From Macrophomina tecta (lineage: Eukaryota > Ascomycota > Dothideomycetes > Botryosphaeriales > Botryosphaeriaceae), in the NCBI GenBank assembly GCA_024180945.1, contig JAKSGN010000043.1, positions 558,001-622,000 on the forward strand: DNA of 64,000 nt. Reading direction: 5' to 3'. Under the pieces are notes generated by a model that saw nothing but the letters and a program-made list of their open reading frames with translations, did no database searches and had not been told where the DNA came from. The position numbers and the translations under genes are program-made. Positions 33,911-44,233 of the stretch are shown piece after piece. Within the stretch, counting starts at the first letter, position 1, and each line of letters opens with the position of its first letter.

Positions 33911-35017
33911 CTATTCACTACCTTCCTTGATCAATCCCTTGATGATGCGTCCCACCCGGGGCGCTTCCTCGGGGCTGCTGCGCGAAAAGATGGAGAAAAA
34001 GGCTATCCAGGTAACTGAGCCTGTCTGCGGATCCAGCACCTCCTGTCCATCCTGCAGGAAGCTCCTACGCTCTGCAATGTGCTCACAAAGCTCCGGCTCC
34101 TTCTGCAGCACCGCCGCGCAGACACCCCCGGATCGGTACATGCCATCCCTGTCAGCCGAGACAAAATCTGCATGTGGTACTGTGCGCCACCTTGAAACTG
34201 TCCCGAAAGTGCTCCCATGCGGCCATGGTCGGCTAGCGCGGTTAGCAGTGAGAGAGTGCAGTTTGACTTGCCGTATGCACGCGCCGTGGCTTTGATTTCC
34301 TGCATTCCCGGAACGCGTGGGTTGATCTTCAGCAAGAAGACTTCGACTTCAGCGTCATCCTGAGCATCCGGCTTGCGAACCAACTCCGTGCCGCTGTCCT
34401 AGGTGCGAGGGTAATGGCAGCCGGAATGCTGCAGCCGGGCCTTGATGTGGAAGACACCGGTCCCGAAACCGGCCTTGATGAGGTACTGCAGTAACGAGCT
34501 CGCGCTGTGGAAGCCTCGATGGGATCATGTTGGAGTCTTCGAAGAAATTGGCAAATTTGGATGCCATATCGCTATCGCCCGGGCTGGGGAAGTCATCGTT
34601 GATCTCGGCGAAGATGAGCTCCCCGTCGATGATGACCGTGTTGGCTTCGATTTCAGGTCCGTCAATGGATGACTCGATGACCGCTTTGTTGCCGTGCCAT
34701 GCCGCGAAAGTGCCTCGACTCTGGAGAGGCACCTTGTCTCGCAGCTCTTGCTCATTGCTGACTTTCCACACTCCCTCCAAAGCCCATCCGCGGCTAGGCT
34801 TGACAATGAGAGGATACTCCAGCCGTGGGCCGTCCTTCTTCAACAAGTTATTGGACTCTGCCTCGCGGCTGACGCGCTTGCAGTACACTCTGTTTTCCAA
34901 CTGGCGCGTTTGGTACTTGTTCTGGGCCATTCCCACAGACTCTGGCGGCGAAGTAAACATTCCCGCGAGTGCAGCTCCTTTTGAAACGATTGTCAGGAGA
35001 TGCTCTTCGATGGCCAT
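33911..35017 (-). pseudogene. ATP-grasp ligase pseudogene
   Basis: The minus strand carries an ATP-grasp fold of the carboxylate-amine ligase type, which activates a carboxylate with ATP and joins it to an amine. YPLIVKPSRGWALEGVWKV (nucleotide-binding Lys loop), then ESSIDGPEIEANTVI and GELIFAEINDDFPS are in the first frame (from 35017). The frame then shifts near 34490, an in-frame TAG interrupts near 34400, and LLKINPRVPGMQEIKATARA (metal-binding Asn) continues in a second frame. A third frame (34141-33911) ends the gene. Such ligases build peptides or amides in fungal secondary metabolism; a peptide-transporter pseudogene lies next to it on the same strand, about 100 bp away. Confidence 0.75.
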
Positions 35018-35304
35018 GAAGCCAAGTCATACCATTCGCGCTCTAGCTGGGCTGATCAAGCTGATGCAAATGCAGGTGGTGGATGGCATGTTCGTCGCGG
35101 ACGACCCAGACAGTGTTCAAGGCGCAAGGACGAGTAGGAATGAGCACGAGATTATTTGGCTCAGGACAAAGGATCAGCCAATCTGCCAAGCGGCGATTCC
35201 AAGATGGTTCAGGAGGGATCGCAAATGCTACCCCAACAGAGCACTTGCTCGCCCCTAAACCAGATCATCTCACCCGAGATCCTTAGTATTCCTCCTCACG
35301 CTCT

Positions 35305-36015
35305 CCTCTAGGCTCGTCTAGCCCTCCTTGCATATATCTCTCAGCAGTACTTTCGCCCGCGAACGGGGTATAATTTCGCTTAAATCCTTCTCTCCCTAGA
35401 AATTAGTAAGAAAGCTACGGCCCGGGTATAGCTTACGTAGGACGGCTAGGATGCTATTACTATTAAACGGGCTCTATAAAGGCGAAGATGCGCTCTACCC
35501 CAATATCTAGGTAAATAGCGGCGGCGACGTAGAGCAGCGCGTCGTCCTACACGTTATCGAATTATTTTACATAACGCTTATTATTAGCGAGGTAGATCGC
35601 CTTCTATATCCGAGGAATGCTATGCAGGGGTATTCTTAACGTATAAGCTAAAAGGCTGGCGAGCGGCGTAGAGTAGCCTTTAAAAAGCTTAACGACTAGG
35701 CTAGAAGTAGAGGGACGGCCTTAGTTTACAGAATTAAGACTCGTGCCGAATTTCATATTTAGAAGAACTATATAGTACGTAGAGTATTAGTAACTATAGG
35801 CTAACCTGCTTCGGTGCTTTCTCTAACGGCTAAAACTTACTAGTGTTTAAGGTAAAGCTAGGCTTATTCTCGCGTATAGCCTCTACGCTTCCTTCTCGGC
35901 CAGCCTCTTACTCGCCGCGTAAGCCGGGTAAGCAGGCTCCGGCTTGTAAGGTAGGACGCGGTATGCAACCTCCAAAACCTCGTTATTCCACCTCTCGCTC
36001 GTTAGAATAACGGGT
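35305..36015 (-). pseudogene. GRE2-like NAD(P)H-dependent reductase (extended SDR) pseudogene, RIP-mutated
   Basis: Minus-strand traces in order: WNNEVLEVAYRVLPYKPEP, the active-site motif YAASKRLAEKEA (YxxxK), RENKPSFTLNT after a small frameshift, YVAAAIYLDIGVERIFAFIEPV and ILAVLRKLYPGRSFLTNF. These match the C-terminal two thirds of dihydroflavonol-reductase/methylglyoxal-reductase-like enzymes. TAG stands at likely Trp codons and the DNA from about 35290 to 36130 is TA-rich and CA/TG-poor, so RIP hit this copy. The NAD-binding N-terminus is not present. Since RIP needs duplication, a second copy must have existed. Confidence 0.72.
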
Positions 36016-36163
36016 GTGTTGGTATTGGGTTTTAGTAGTAATACCATTCATTATAAATGAGTGGCATAAGGACTAAGAGGGCCGCTCAGGAGTAGGCCTC
36101 TTATCCGGCCTCGTTAATAACTAAGCTAAATCTAATATATAAGCGGCTCTGCTTCTCTAGGCT

Positions 36164-36297
36164 GTGCTAACTCTAAAAAGAGCCCAAGCCGAGACCGATG
36201 GCGCCATCGGCGAAGGGAGGTCGCCGAGGTGGGAGGACGTTCCTCGGCTGCTATACATTAACATGACGGTTAAGGAAAGCCACCGTTTGGCGCCATT
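36164..36297 (+). pseudogene. cytochrome P450 fragment (J'-K helix region)
   Basis: The frame reads KRAQAETDGAIGEGRSPRWE, then DVPRLLYINMTVKESHRLAP. This matches the segment before and including the K-helix ExxR motif (ESHR) of fungal P450s. Sequence after SHRLAP no longer resembles P450, so this is a fragment of about 45 residues. It lies immediately left of the hAT-2 insertion. Confidence 0.6.
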
Positions 36298-36342
36298 TGC
36301 GTCAATAAGGACGCCCTCGCCGCCGTACTGCACTTTCTCGAA

Positions 36343-36359
36343 CAGGCTGGATTATGATA
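36343..36359 (+). repeat. hAT-2 left TIR
   Basis: CAGGCTGGATTATGATA, exact inverted match to 39555-39571. Confidence 0.9.
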
Positions 36360-36572
36360 GTAGTGATAGCTTATCGATAATGTATCACTATCGATAGCCG
36401 ATTATCGATAATTATCGATGATAGCTTGGCATTTTCTTGGCATTGTGATCAGTGGGTCGATTTTGGGGTTTGGAAGAGAATTTTGGATCGGAAACTGTCA
36501 GGTGTGGGGCGTAACTGCTTGAATTCACTACCATGAGGTTCTATGAAGAAGAAAAGAAAGAAAAGGTCGGCG

Positions 36573-38560
36573 TTAGGGCGATACTGAACCTCCCATCTCA
36601 ATCGTTGTGTCTAAAATACCATTTCGTTTCCAATGCTTCAAGCATTCCACTTTCTCAAGGGTCTCAGCTCCCATCTGTGCCCTTTCCCACGATACTGTGC
36701 GACGTGCCCCGGAAAACACTCGCTCTGGTTCATCGCTCATAGCCGGAATTGAAAGAATATCAAATGCCATGCGCGATAACCGTGGCCACCGTACAGTTTG
36801 TTGCTCTTGACCCCACCATTTGAGCGCCGGCGTCTTGCCAATCTCGATCGGATTTTCACTACAATAGTCTTCATATTCATCCTGACTTACCGGTTCATAA
36901 TACTCCCCCAGCTTCTGAGCGATCCGATCGAATGGACTGAGCTCCTCCTCCTCAGGGGTCCTTTCGCGGAACGAGGAAATTGAAGGATCAGGAGTCATTT
37001 CCCGGTAGGCCTTCCAAAGCTCTTTAACCTTTTCCAATGCGTCCTCGATCCATTCTGGCTTCCAATTTGCCTCAATATACTTCGTCCGACGCTTCGGATG
37101 GAGAACCAGGGCGGCGGCGTAGAGGGCCGATTCGTCCGTTTTGGTGTAGTACTTATCGAAGGTGTCCCACGCATTTTCAATCCGACGCTTGAACGGTTTG
37201 TCAGAAGCATGTTTCGACTGTGGCACGGTGTTAGTATTGCCCAATCTAGGATGATGTCAACTTACAGACGCGTCTTGAAGGTACCCAATTATAACATCCA
37301 TAGTGAATAGTACTCGATCGATGGTCGCGTTGCCTCCCTGGGTCTCCAGAGTTGCCTGGTGGAAGGGTTGAAGGAAATCCTTAATCTTTCGGAGCTGTTC
37401 CCAGTCCTTTGGGGAGAGATAGTCGGCCTGGAGTGTGGCAAGGTGGTTCTTGGTGTAGGTGTCCACAGGTCCCGCTTTCTGGTCGGCCACAGCTAGCATG
37501 AGAAACCAGCTATTCCACCTTGTACGATTGTCAAGTGGAATCATTCTGCCCGCCAGTTCTTTGAACTCCTTGGCGCGAGCGGCGGAAGTGCGAATGTGGA
37601 CGACGATATTGTGAAGCTTGCCGAGCGGCCCCAGAGTCCGGAAGGTTGCCCGTTTCGCCGCTTCGTTCCCTAGCTTCCCATTGCCTTCCTGTTCGTCGTA
37701 CGACTCTAGTCGCTCTAATTCGATCCGGTCACAAAACAGAAAGGCTTGGACGGCCAAGTTGATGATGTGGCCGATGCAGCGGACTCGCCAACGGGTGGCA
37801 TCCCAGGCCATGCCCTCCTCTTCACGCAAGTGGTTCTCTACCGCACGACAAAGCGTATCGTTCGACGAGGCGTTGTCGCTGACGATAGACCCAAGCTTCC
37901 GTTGGATCCCGTAGTCCTCCAGGACGGGGATTAGAGTCGCGAATTGCTCGTCTCCGCCGTGGTTTCCGATAGGACGAAGCGTAAGGAGGGCCTTTGTAAG
38001 ATCCTCTGAACTCCGATTAACAAAATGCGCGCAGACCCCAAGAAGAAGTAGCCGGTTTGGGGAGGTTCAGATATTAAGCGAAAGATGAATGCTTGATATG
38101 GCCGACTGAAGTTTTTTACGTACGTTATCTTTGTGGGTGAGCCAGGACTCTCTAATCTTGTTCGTGATCTGAGAATGCGCTGTAGTGATGATGCCAGACG
38201 ATTCTGGGTTGAGCGTCTGGCAAAAAGCATGAAATTCAGGCCATTGGACGGCTTGGAAAGGGAGATTCCGTACGACGGTCAGCGTAACCAAAGCCTCAGT
38301 AATCACGGCCGAATTCAGGTGTTTTCGGCAGACTCGGGTGTCGATCTCGTTGGTCTGGCCGGAAGACTCTGCTTGGGAATAAAGCTGCTGTAGCTGTTGG
38401 GCTGCTTCTTCCTTGGTTGGACCTGGAGATACGTCGACTTTGATTCCATGCTTTGATTTGAGATGTAACCGCATATTCGTACTGGTTTTGGTGCTGTACG
38501 GTGATTCTGTGCAATGTGTGTAGAACTTGAGACGGGAATCCTCTCTATCGCGTGCCGGAC
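36573..38560 (-). pseudogene. hAT-2 transposase, inactivated by nonsense mutations
   Basis: One frame runs on the minus strand from a BED-like finger (THCTES ... MRLHLKSKHG, near 38450-38510; the first Cys of the finger is Tyr) through LPFQAVQWPEFHAF, SIVSDNASSNDTL, RVRCIGHIINLAVQAF and TRWNSWF. A 48-bp intron (37218-37265, GTAAGT...CACAG) leads to the dimerisation region (DILSIPAMSDEPERVFSGAR) ending at 36573. A TGA at 38067-38069 replaces an expected Trp (LNI*TSPN) and a TAG lies upstream near 38573. The intron sits at the position equivalent to the hAT-1 intron. The true start is not resolved. Confidence 0.8.
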
Positions 38561-39554
38561 GAGTGTGAGCCTATGTCTTATGAGCAGATCCCCTCTTTAC
38601 CTTTGGAAGCTTTTTGGATCGGCTTTCGGTCGAAACTTGGATAGTTAAAGGCGTTAAAAGAGATGAATCCGCCTCGGAATCCATAATTCGTACGTAATAG
38701 TTGAAAGAACGTGGTGGGCTGTGATGGTACGGCCGAGGGCCTATTTACAGACAGCACAGTTGGCAGCATATTAGCTCCTGAGCTGACATTGTGTCCTTTG
38801 GTGCGCATATCCTGGGGTTTAGTTTATTAGATGGTGAAAGTTGCCGGAGTGCCACTCATCTGATGAGTGCGTCTGGTGGAAAGTGAAGTGTAAGAGTTGT
38901 CGTACTCGACCATGCAGGTAAGTGTCACGAGCAGGGCCGGGACAGGAACAAAGCAGACTTGGATTGGTCGACAGGACGTTACGCAAGGAAAGGAAGTCAA
39001 GTTTGGCTGCGCCAACTTGACCTATATCATGCGAGTGAATCTACTTGAAACATAAGAAGGTTTTGGTGGGAACTCAAAAGGTTGTTGCGGAGTTCGCAAC
39101 TCGCGAGTAAAGGACGAAAGGTTGAGACGCGACGTCTCAGAGAGTCGCAATTTCACAAGCAACCGGAGAATTTGACGAAGAGAAGGCTCGAGTATTGAGT
39201 CGAAGCTTCGGCTGTCGAAAATGAAGGAAGCTGAGATGCGGAGCAGAAGCGAGCGGGACGAAGTGGTGATGTCGTGAATCGGGTCGTTGGGCTTTGGGTT
39301 GAAGCTGGACGACACGGGATTCGACACCGCGAGGACGGTGCTGACAGATAATTGCCGTCAACTACGACGTGTAGGGCGCGTCGTCGATGGTTTACGATGC
39401 GTTGAACATGTTTGTTGATGGCTTACGACGCGTTGAACGCGTTGTTGATGATTTTCATCCCAATGCCAAGAAAATGCCAAGGTATCATGATAATTATTGA
39501 TAATTATCGATAAGAGGTGATAGCGATAGTTATCGATAAGAAACGATAATAAAT

Positions 39555-39571
39555 TATCATAATCCAGCCTG
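39555..39571 (+). repeat. hAT-2 right TIR
   Basis: TATCATAATCCAGCCTG, exact inverted match to the left end. Confidence 0.9.
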
Positions 39572-39846
39572 TTCTCGAATGCAGCGTGCATGGCGAGCAG
39601 CAGCAGCACAGACAGCCGACCACTTCTTTCCACGTCCCCATGGCCGTGCCCTATGCGCTGCTCCGTAACGTGGCGGCCACGTCCGCGCACGCGCTGCGCA
39701 CTCCAGGTGGCTCCACCTTCGCCTTCGGCACCTACACCGTTGACGACGATCACAGGCACGAGCTGCGCCGCCGCATCATCCTCATTGGCGCAGGGCGCAT
39801 TAAGCAATTCCTCGGGCGACTAGGTTGCATGGGCGTCTTCTTCTGA

Positions 39847-41079
39847 CGAATAACAGAGGCGTATAACATCGGCAGTAGCGGGATGAGGATGGCCAAGGGC
39901 AGGGAACTGACTGCCGCTGTCATCTTGTTGGGCAGAATGGAAGTGGGCTTCTCGATGCTGCTGCTGCATCATATAAGCGTGTGTGCACAGCATTGTATCG
40001 CTCGCTGCGAAGGGATGTCGATCTTCTCCTCAGTCAGATAGAGCGGCATCTATGATTTGACTTCGAATCGAGCGTTCCGCCCATAGTGCCAATGGCTTAT
40101 CGTGAATCAAAAAGACAATATCAAAAAGAGCGTAAGGATTCCGCATATCCTTGATTCCAAGCGTCGTCCACAACCTCTTGACGCGTGGCTCCTGTAGCCT
40201 GCCCAGACACCGACCAGACCATTATCAGCCAGCCGACGTCCATCCCCAGCCCAACTGAGTCACCTTGTTTAACTGTACTCCAGTGAAGTTATAAAGAATA
40301 ATCATAGGCTAATTAGTAGGCCCGGGTTGTAGTTATTCCATGCCGCTACCTCTACCCTACCTATAGTGGGTCTCGGCAACGCCGCCGTGAGGTGCTAGCC
40401 AAATACACATCGTAGAAGCAAACCCGGAATTAGAGAAGGGCGTTGAAATCAAGAAAACCAACGTGGAGATAAGCCAGGCAAACAGTGAGTCCAAACTTAA
40501 GCACACCAAGCCCCTGGATTCCTTCAAAGCGCTGTCAGGCACGCCGCGTACAGGTAGAGCCCAGGCTGGCGTGAGAAAAGTGGAATCGTGTCCACACATT
40601 CGCGGGTGAACGGCATGGCGAGGTGCAAATCCACCCCACAAGCCCCAGTGCACGGCTGGACCAGACCGAACGGCCGTGCACCCCCTTTCCCATCCCACAC
40701 TACTTGCCTCGTCTCGATTTAGCATTGTTCAGTGCACTCGTCCCTCGATAAATCATAGCGAAGCGTGATCACTATTCCATGGGAAGTAACGTGTGGCAAT
40801 AGTCTTTTGCGGCAGCAGTTGAGACGTTCTCCGGGCTCTGCTAAAAGGCATATCAAGCGACAGAAGATGACTCGGTGATTGGCTGGCGCGCTTTGCTGGT
40901 CGGATACGTTGCGCTGAAGTCGACACCGCCTACGACGCAGATCCGGTGCAGCCTCGGCTGCTCTACAACACCCTGCTCCCGTTTTATCCGACGTCCGGAC
41001 AGTACATTTAAAGTTCTGCAACCTCATCCGAGATGGGTCACATACGGATCCTTGTCGAGAAACTGCCAAACGCTAAATC
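39847..41079. other. no gene recognised
   Basis: Nothing recognisable on either strand; a 122-codon minus frame at 40357-40725 has no domain. The last few hundred bases are presumably the promoter of the Ca2+/H+ exchanger gene. Confidence 0.5.
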
Positions 41080-42627
41080 ATGGCGAGCTATCAAGAAAAC
41101 ATGAGCGAAGAGCCGTTACAGGCTTCGGACGCCAGCGCGCTTGAAGCTGGCAGCGCGGCATTTGAGAGGCGTCGCCGCTCTACATTCCTTGGCATTCACG
41201 CTTACGGCGAGAGTGGCCGTGGCGGTATTCATATCTGGCGCTTTCTCCGCATCTGCTTCATCCATTCGGCGCCGTGCAGATACTTTAACCTCTTGTGGGT
41301 GGTCGTGCCTCCGGCAATTATCATCGTGCGTCATCTCGAAATGATCGTGTTGCAAATTGCAAAAGCAAGATGAGAGTTCCTGGTATGCTGATGCGGCAGC
41401 ACTCGATGACAGGGCTTCACCAAGCGCCACGACGAGTCGGGCAGCTGGCACCTCGCGATATTCATCCTGAACTACATTGCCATGCTACCGGCCGCCAATT
41501 TGATTGGATTTGGTGGGGAGCAGATTGTTCGCAAGATCTACAACGTTGTTGGGCTGATCATAGAAACGACGCTGGGGTCCATCGTCGAAATTGTCGTCTT
41601 CGCGATTTTGATCACCAGGTCGGCCACTAACACGTTCGACCCGATCCAAATCGTCCAGGCGGCCATTCTCGGCTCCGTCCTGGCTAATCTGCTGTTCTGC
41701 GTCGGCCTTTGCTTCTTCATCGGCGGAATGAAGCGCGAGGAGCAAAAGTTCCATGCCGCGATTGGTGAGGTTGGAAGCGGGCTCATTCTAGTTGCTGGTA
41801 GTAAGTGTAATTCTCCAAACGTGAGGCGGCTGGCTCTAACTGTCGGGCAGTGGCCCTGATTCTACCCTCTGCTTACATCAACCTTCTTCAAAATACTGAG
41901 TATGGCGGGACCGGCGATTTTGATGCGGATGGCCTCAAGATCAGCCGTGGGACGGCTTTTATTCTATTGGCTTCGTACATGGTGTAAGTTACAGGCATTC
42001 GAAATGTCTCGCACAATGGCTGACATACCCAGCTACTTGTGGTACCAGACCAACTCGCACCGTAGCTTGTACTCTGATGTCTTCAACCACGACTTAATAG
42101 TCGGCGACAGCCCTGACAAAGCTGCCGAAGACGAAAAGCTCAGCTTAAGCGAATGCCTTCTCGCTCTCGTCATTTCGATCACGTGCGTCTGCTGTATCGC
42201 TTACTTGCTCGTAGACCAAATCCACTTCATCGTCGAGGAGCGTCACGTTAAGGATGCATTCGTCGGTCTAATACTCGTGCCAGTCATCGAAAAAGCGGCC
42301 GAGCATATGACAGCTATTGGCGATGCTTCCGACAATAGGATGAACTTTGCGTTGTTTCACGTTGTCGGATCCTGCATTCAGACAGTGATGCTTATCACAC
42401 CAATAATCATTTTCATCGGCTGGGGTGTCGGGAAGGACATGAGCTTAGCCTTTGAGCCCTTCCAAGCCATGGTTCTTATTCTGGCTATTTTGGTGGTTGG
42501 CGGCTTCTTACGCGACGGCAGAAGTGATTACCTTCGGGGTTTCCTGTGCCTCGTGGCTTACCTGATCATCGCCGTCTGTTCCTATTACTATCCCGATCCC
42601 CAGCACGGGGAATCAACTTCTGCTTAA
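41080..42627 (+). CDS. Ca2+/H+ exchanger-like vacuolar antiporter (CAX family, divergent)
   Basis: Four exons: 41080-41325, 41413-41800, 41851-41983 and 42033-42627; introns of 87, 50 and 49 bp. All joins keep the frame, giving 453 residues. The family moves Ca2+ (or Mn2+) into the vacuole against H+. About eleven hydrophobic segments are visible, with a hydrophilic N-terminus and a loop (VGDSPDKAAEDEK) between halves. First repeat: NYIAMLPAANLIGFGGEQIV and then TTLGSIVEIVVFAI. Second repeat: VPVIEKAAEHMTAIGDAS. In canonical exchangers these repeats carry GNAVE and GNAAEH; here they are GSIVE and EKAAEH. Both acidic Glu residues remain but both Asn are replaced. Ion preference is therefore uncertain. 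Confidence 0.88.
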
Positions 42628-44233
42628 ACCTTGGTGCCTTGGAGTTAGCGGTAGATTGAGGGACAAGCGAGGAAACTGATCAGGGCCCAAGGATATGGGG
42701 CGTATCGACTGCAAAACGTTACGGGGTACTGCTCAGCCGCCACATCTGCTTGTTGCAAAAAGGGTGTAAAAATCCAAGGCGGCTGTCCCATCTTTTGAAG
42801 AGGAGCGTTGATGTTCTTTTTTCCAACTTTGAACATCCCAAGGTGTACTGCGACGTAGATCAATGCGCTTTATGGGACAGTATCCGATCTGCATAGTCCG
42901 TGATCAGCCCCGGCAACACGACACATATGGACGGTGACGGGAATGGCACGCAAACTGAGCGCTGCTGGCTCTACGATGCTGGGTGCACAGTTGTTAGTCG
43001 ACCTTGATGCAGCGCAGCTTCCAAGATCGAAATTATCCGCTCATAGAATCTTTTGAACTTCTCAATACCTCAGTCGCTGCCTGATTAGATTTCCTATTAA
43101 GACTCCTCTATTGCCATATCGTCGTCTGGCATACCCGAGGCCTTTGCCTAAGCGCATTGCTCTATCATAATAGAAGCAAAATCCTGAGCAGTCGCACTGC
43201 GCTCGCATTTCCTAGTCCATCCGACTAGATATAAGATGTGATAAATTGTTTCCGAGGGCTTTTATTGCCGTTTTCAAAAATGCTCATTACCACGCCCTTG
43301 CTATCGGGGGTGGTTATGCCTATCACGATTACAGGTTCCTTCCGTCCGCTCTCCTGCCCCTTCCCTCCCCAGGGCTAATCCACCATTTTTTGTTCCGCGC
43401 CCAAGGAGGAAGCTCCATGGCGGATATAGTATCGAACTACTTCGAAGCTCGCTCCTTTCGCATAATTTTGGTGGTTAAAAAGGACGTTAATTGCTCTAGT
43501 TGTCCCCTCTCCTCTTATAATCCCGAGTGCAAACTCTCTATACAGCATTCATCAATAGTCCAAAGCTGGTGGTGCTCATTCGACTATCTCACCCTTATCT
43601 TGCTTTTCTCTTCGGCGGCGCATGCCATTCGTTGGCGGCTACCAATCTTGTCTATTATTACAAGTGCATTTTGCGTCACGAACACACTCTATGTTCGGCA
43701 AGCATTAAGCTCCATCTTTGGCGTTTGAGGTAAGCGAGGTCTATAAACGGATGCAAGTAATAGCGAGTACTAGCCGAAGCCTAAAGAGCTAAAATTCAAA
43801 TTCAGCCATGATGCCGAAGCTGCTGGTTTAAATGCCTCTTATCGCCGGTAGGGCTAGTTGAACTAGCGTCATAGCAGGCATTCCACGACGCGGTAGTGCG
43901 ATCGATAAAGCCGTATATATGTGTTCGAGATACTTCACCAGCTTAGGTATACTAAATAGATCAATGTAGCTCAGTACTCCTCTCCACAAATAATCGATAG
44001 CGGGCATATTTAGTAGTTATTATATATCTATATACGCGCGAACCCTCTCTATTCTACTCATGAAAATTAACCACGCCCCTAAAGTCATCGGATGACATCT
44101 GACGTAAATGACGTGAGATTCATGAATTACCTGAATTCAATGCGGTATTTCTCCCAAACTCCAAGCTTTCAGAATGATGCTATGTCCATATAACCCACGT
44201 GCTCAGCATTTCCCTCACATAACTACGACCATA
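42628..44233. other. no gene recognised
   Basis: Intergenic. A 160-codon frame (43246-43728) lacks a proper ATG context and any domain. 43740-44060 is somewhat TA-rich. Confidence 0.5.

Larger units (their letters stand above)
36343..39571 (-). mobile_element. hAT-2 transposon (3229 bp)
   Basis: The 8-bp target duplication TTCTCGAA (36335-36342 and 39572-39579) flanks the element. The ends share the inverted sequence CAGGCTGGATTATGATA (17 bp, exact). Subterminal regions at both ends carry several TTATCGATAA-like motifs and a shared CTTGGCATTTTCTTGGCATT segment. A decayed hAT transposase gene is on the minus strand. The element belongs to a different TIR family from hAT-1 but has the same transposase architecture. 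Confidence 0.93.
36286..39846 (+). other. open frame split by hAT-2 (function unknown)
   Basis: If the hAT-2 element and one copy of its target duplication are taken out, an open frame runs from about 36286 (FGAICVNKDALAAV...) across the junction (LHFLE|CSVHGE) to the stop at 39846. The added length (3237 bp) is a multiple of three, which is why the two halves are in the same frame. About 100 codons; no domain recognised. It may be a decayed exon of the neighbouring P450 or chance. Confidence 0.25.

Noticed and set aside
43246..43728. 160-codon frame
   Set aside because: No ATG in good context, no domain, and composition like the intergenic surroundings.
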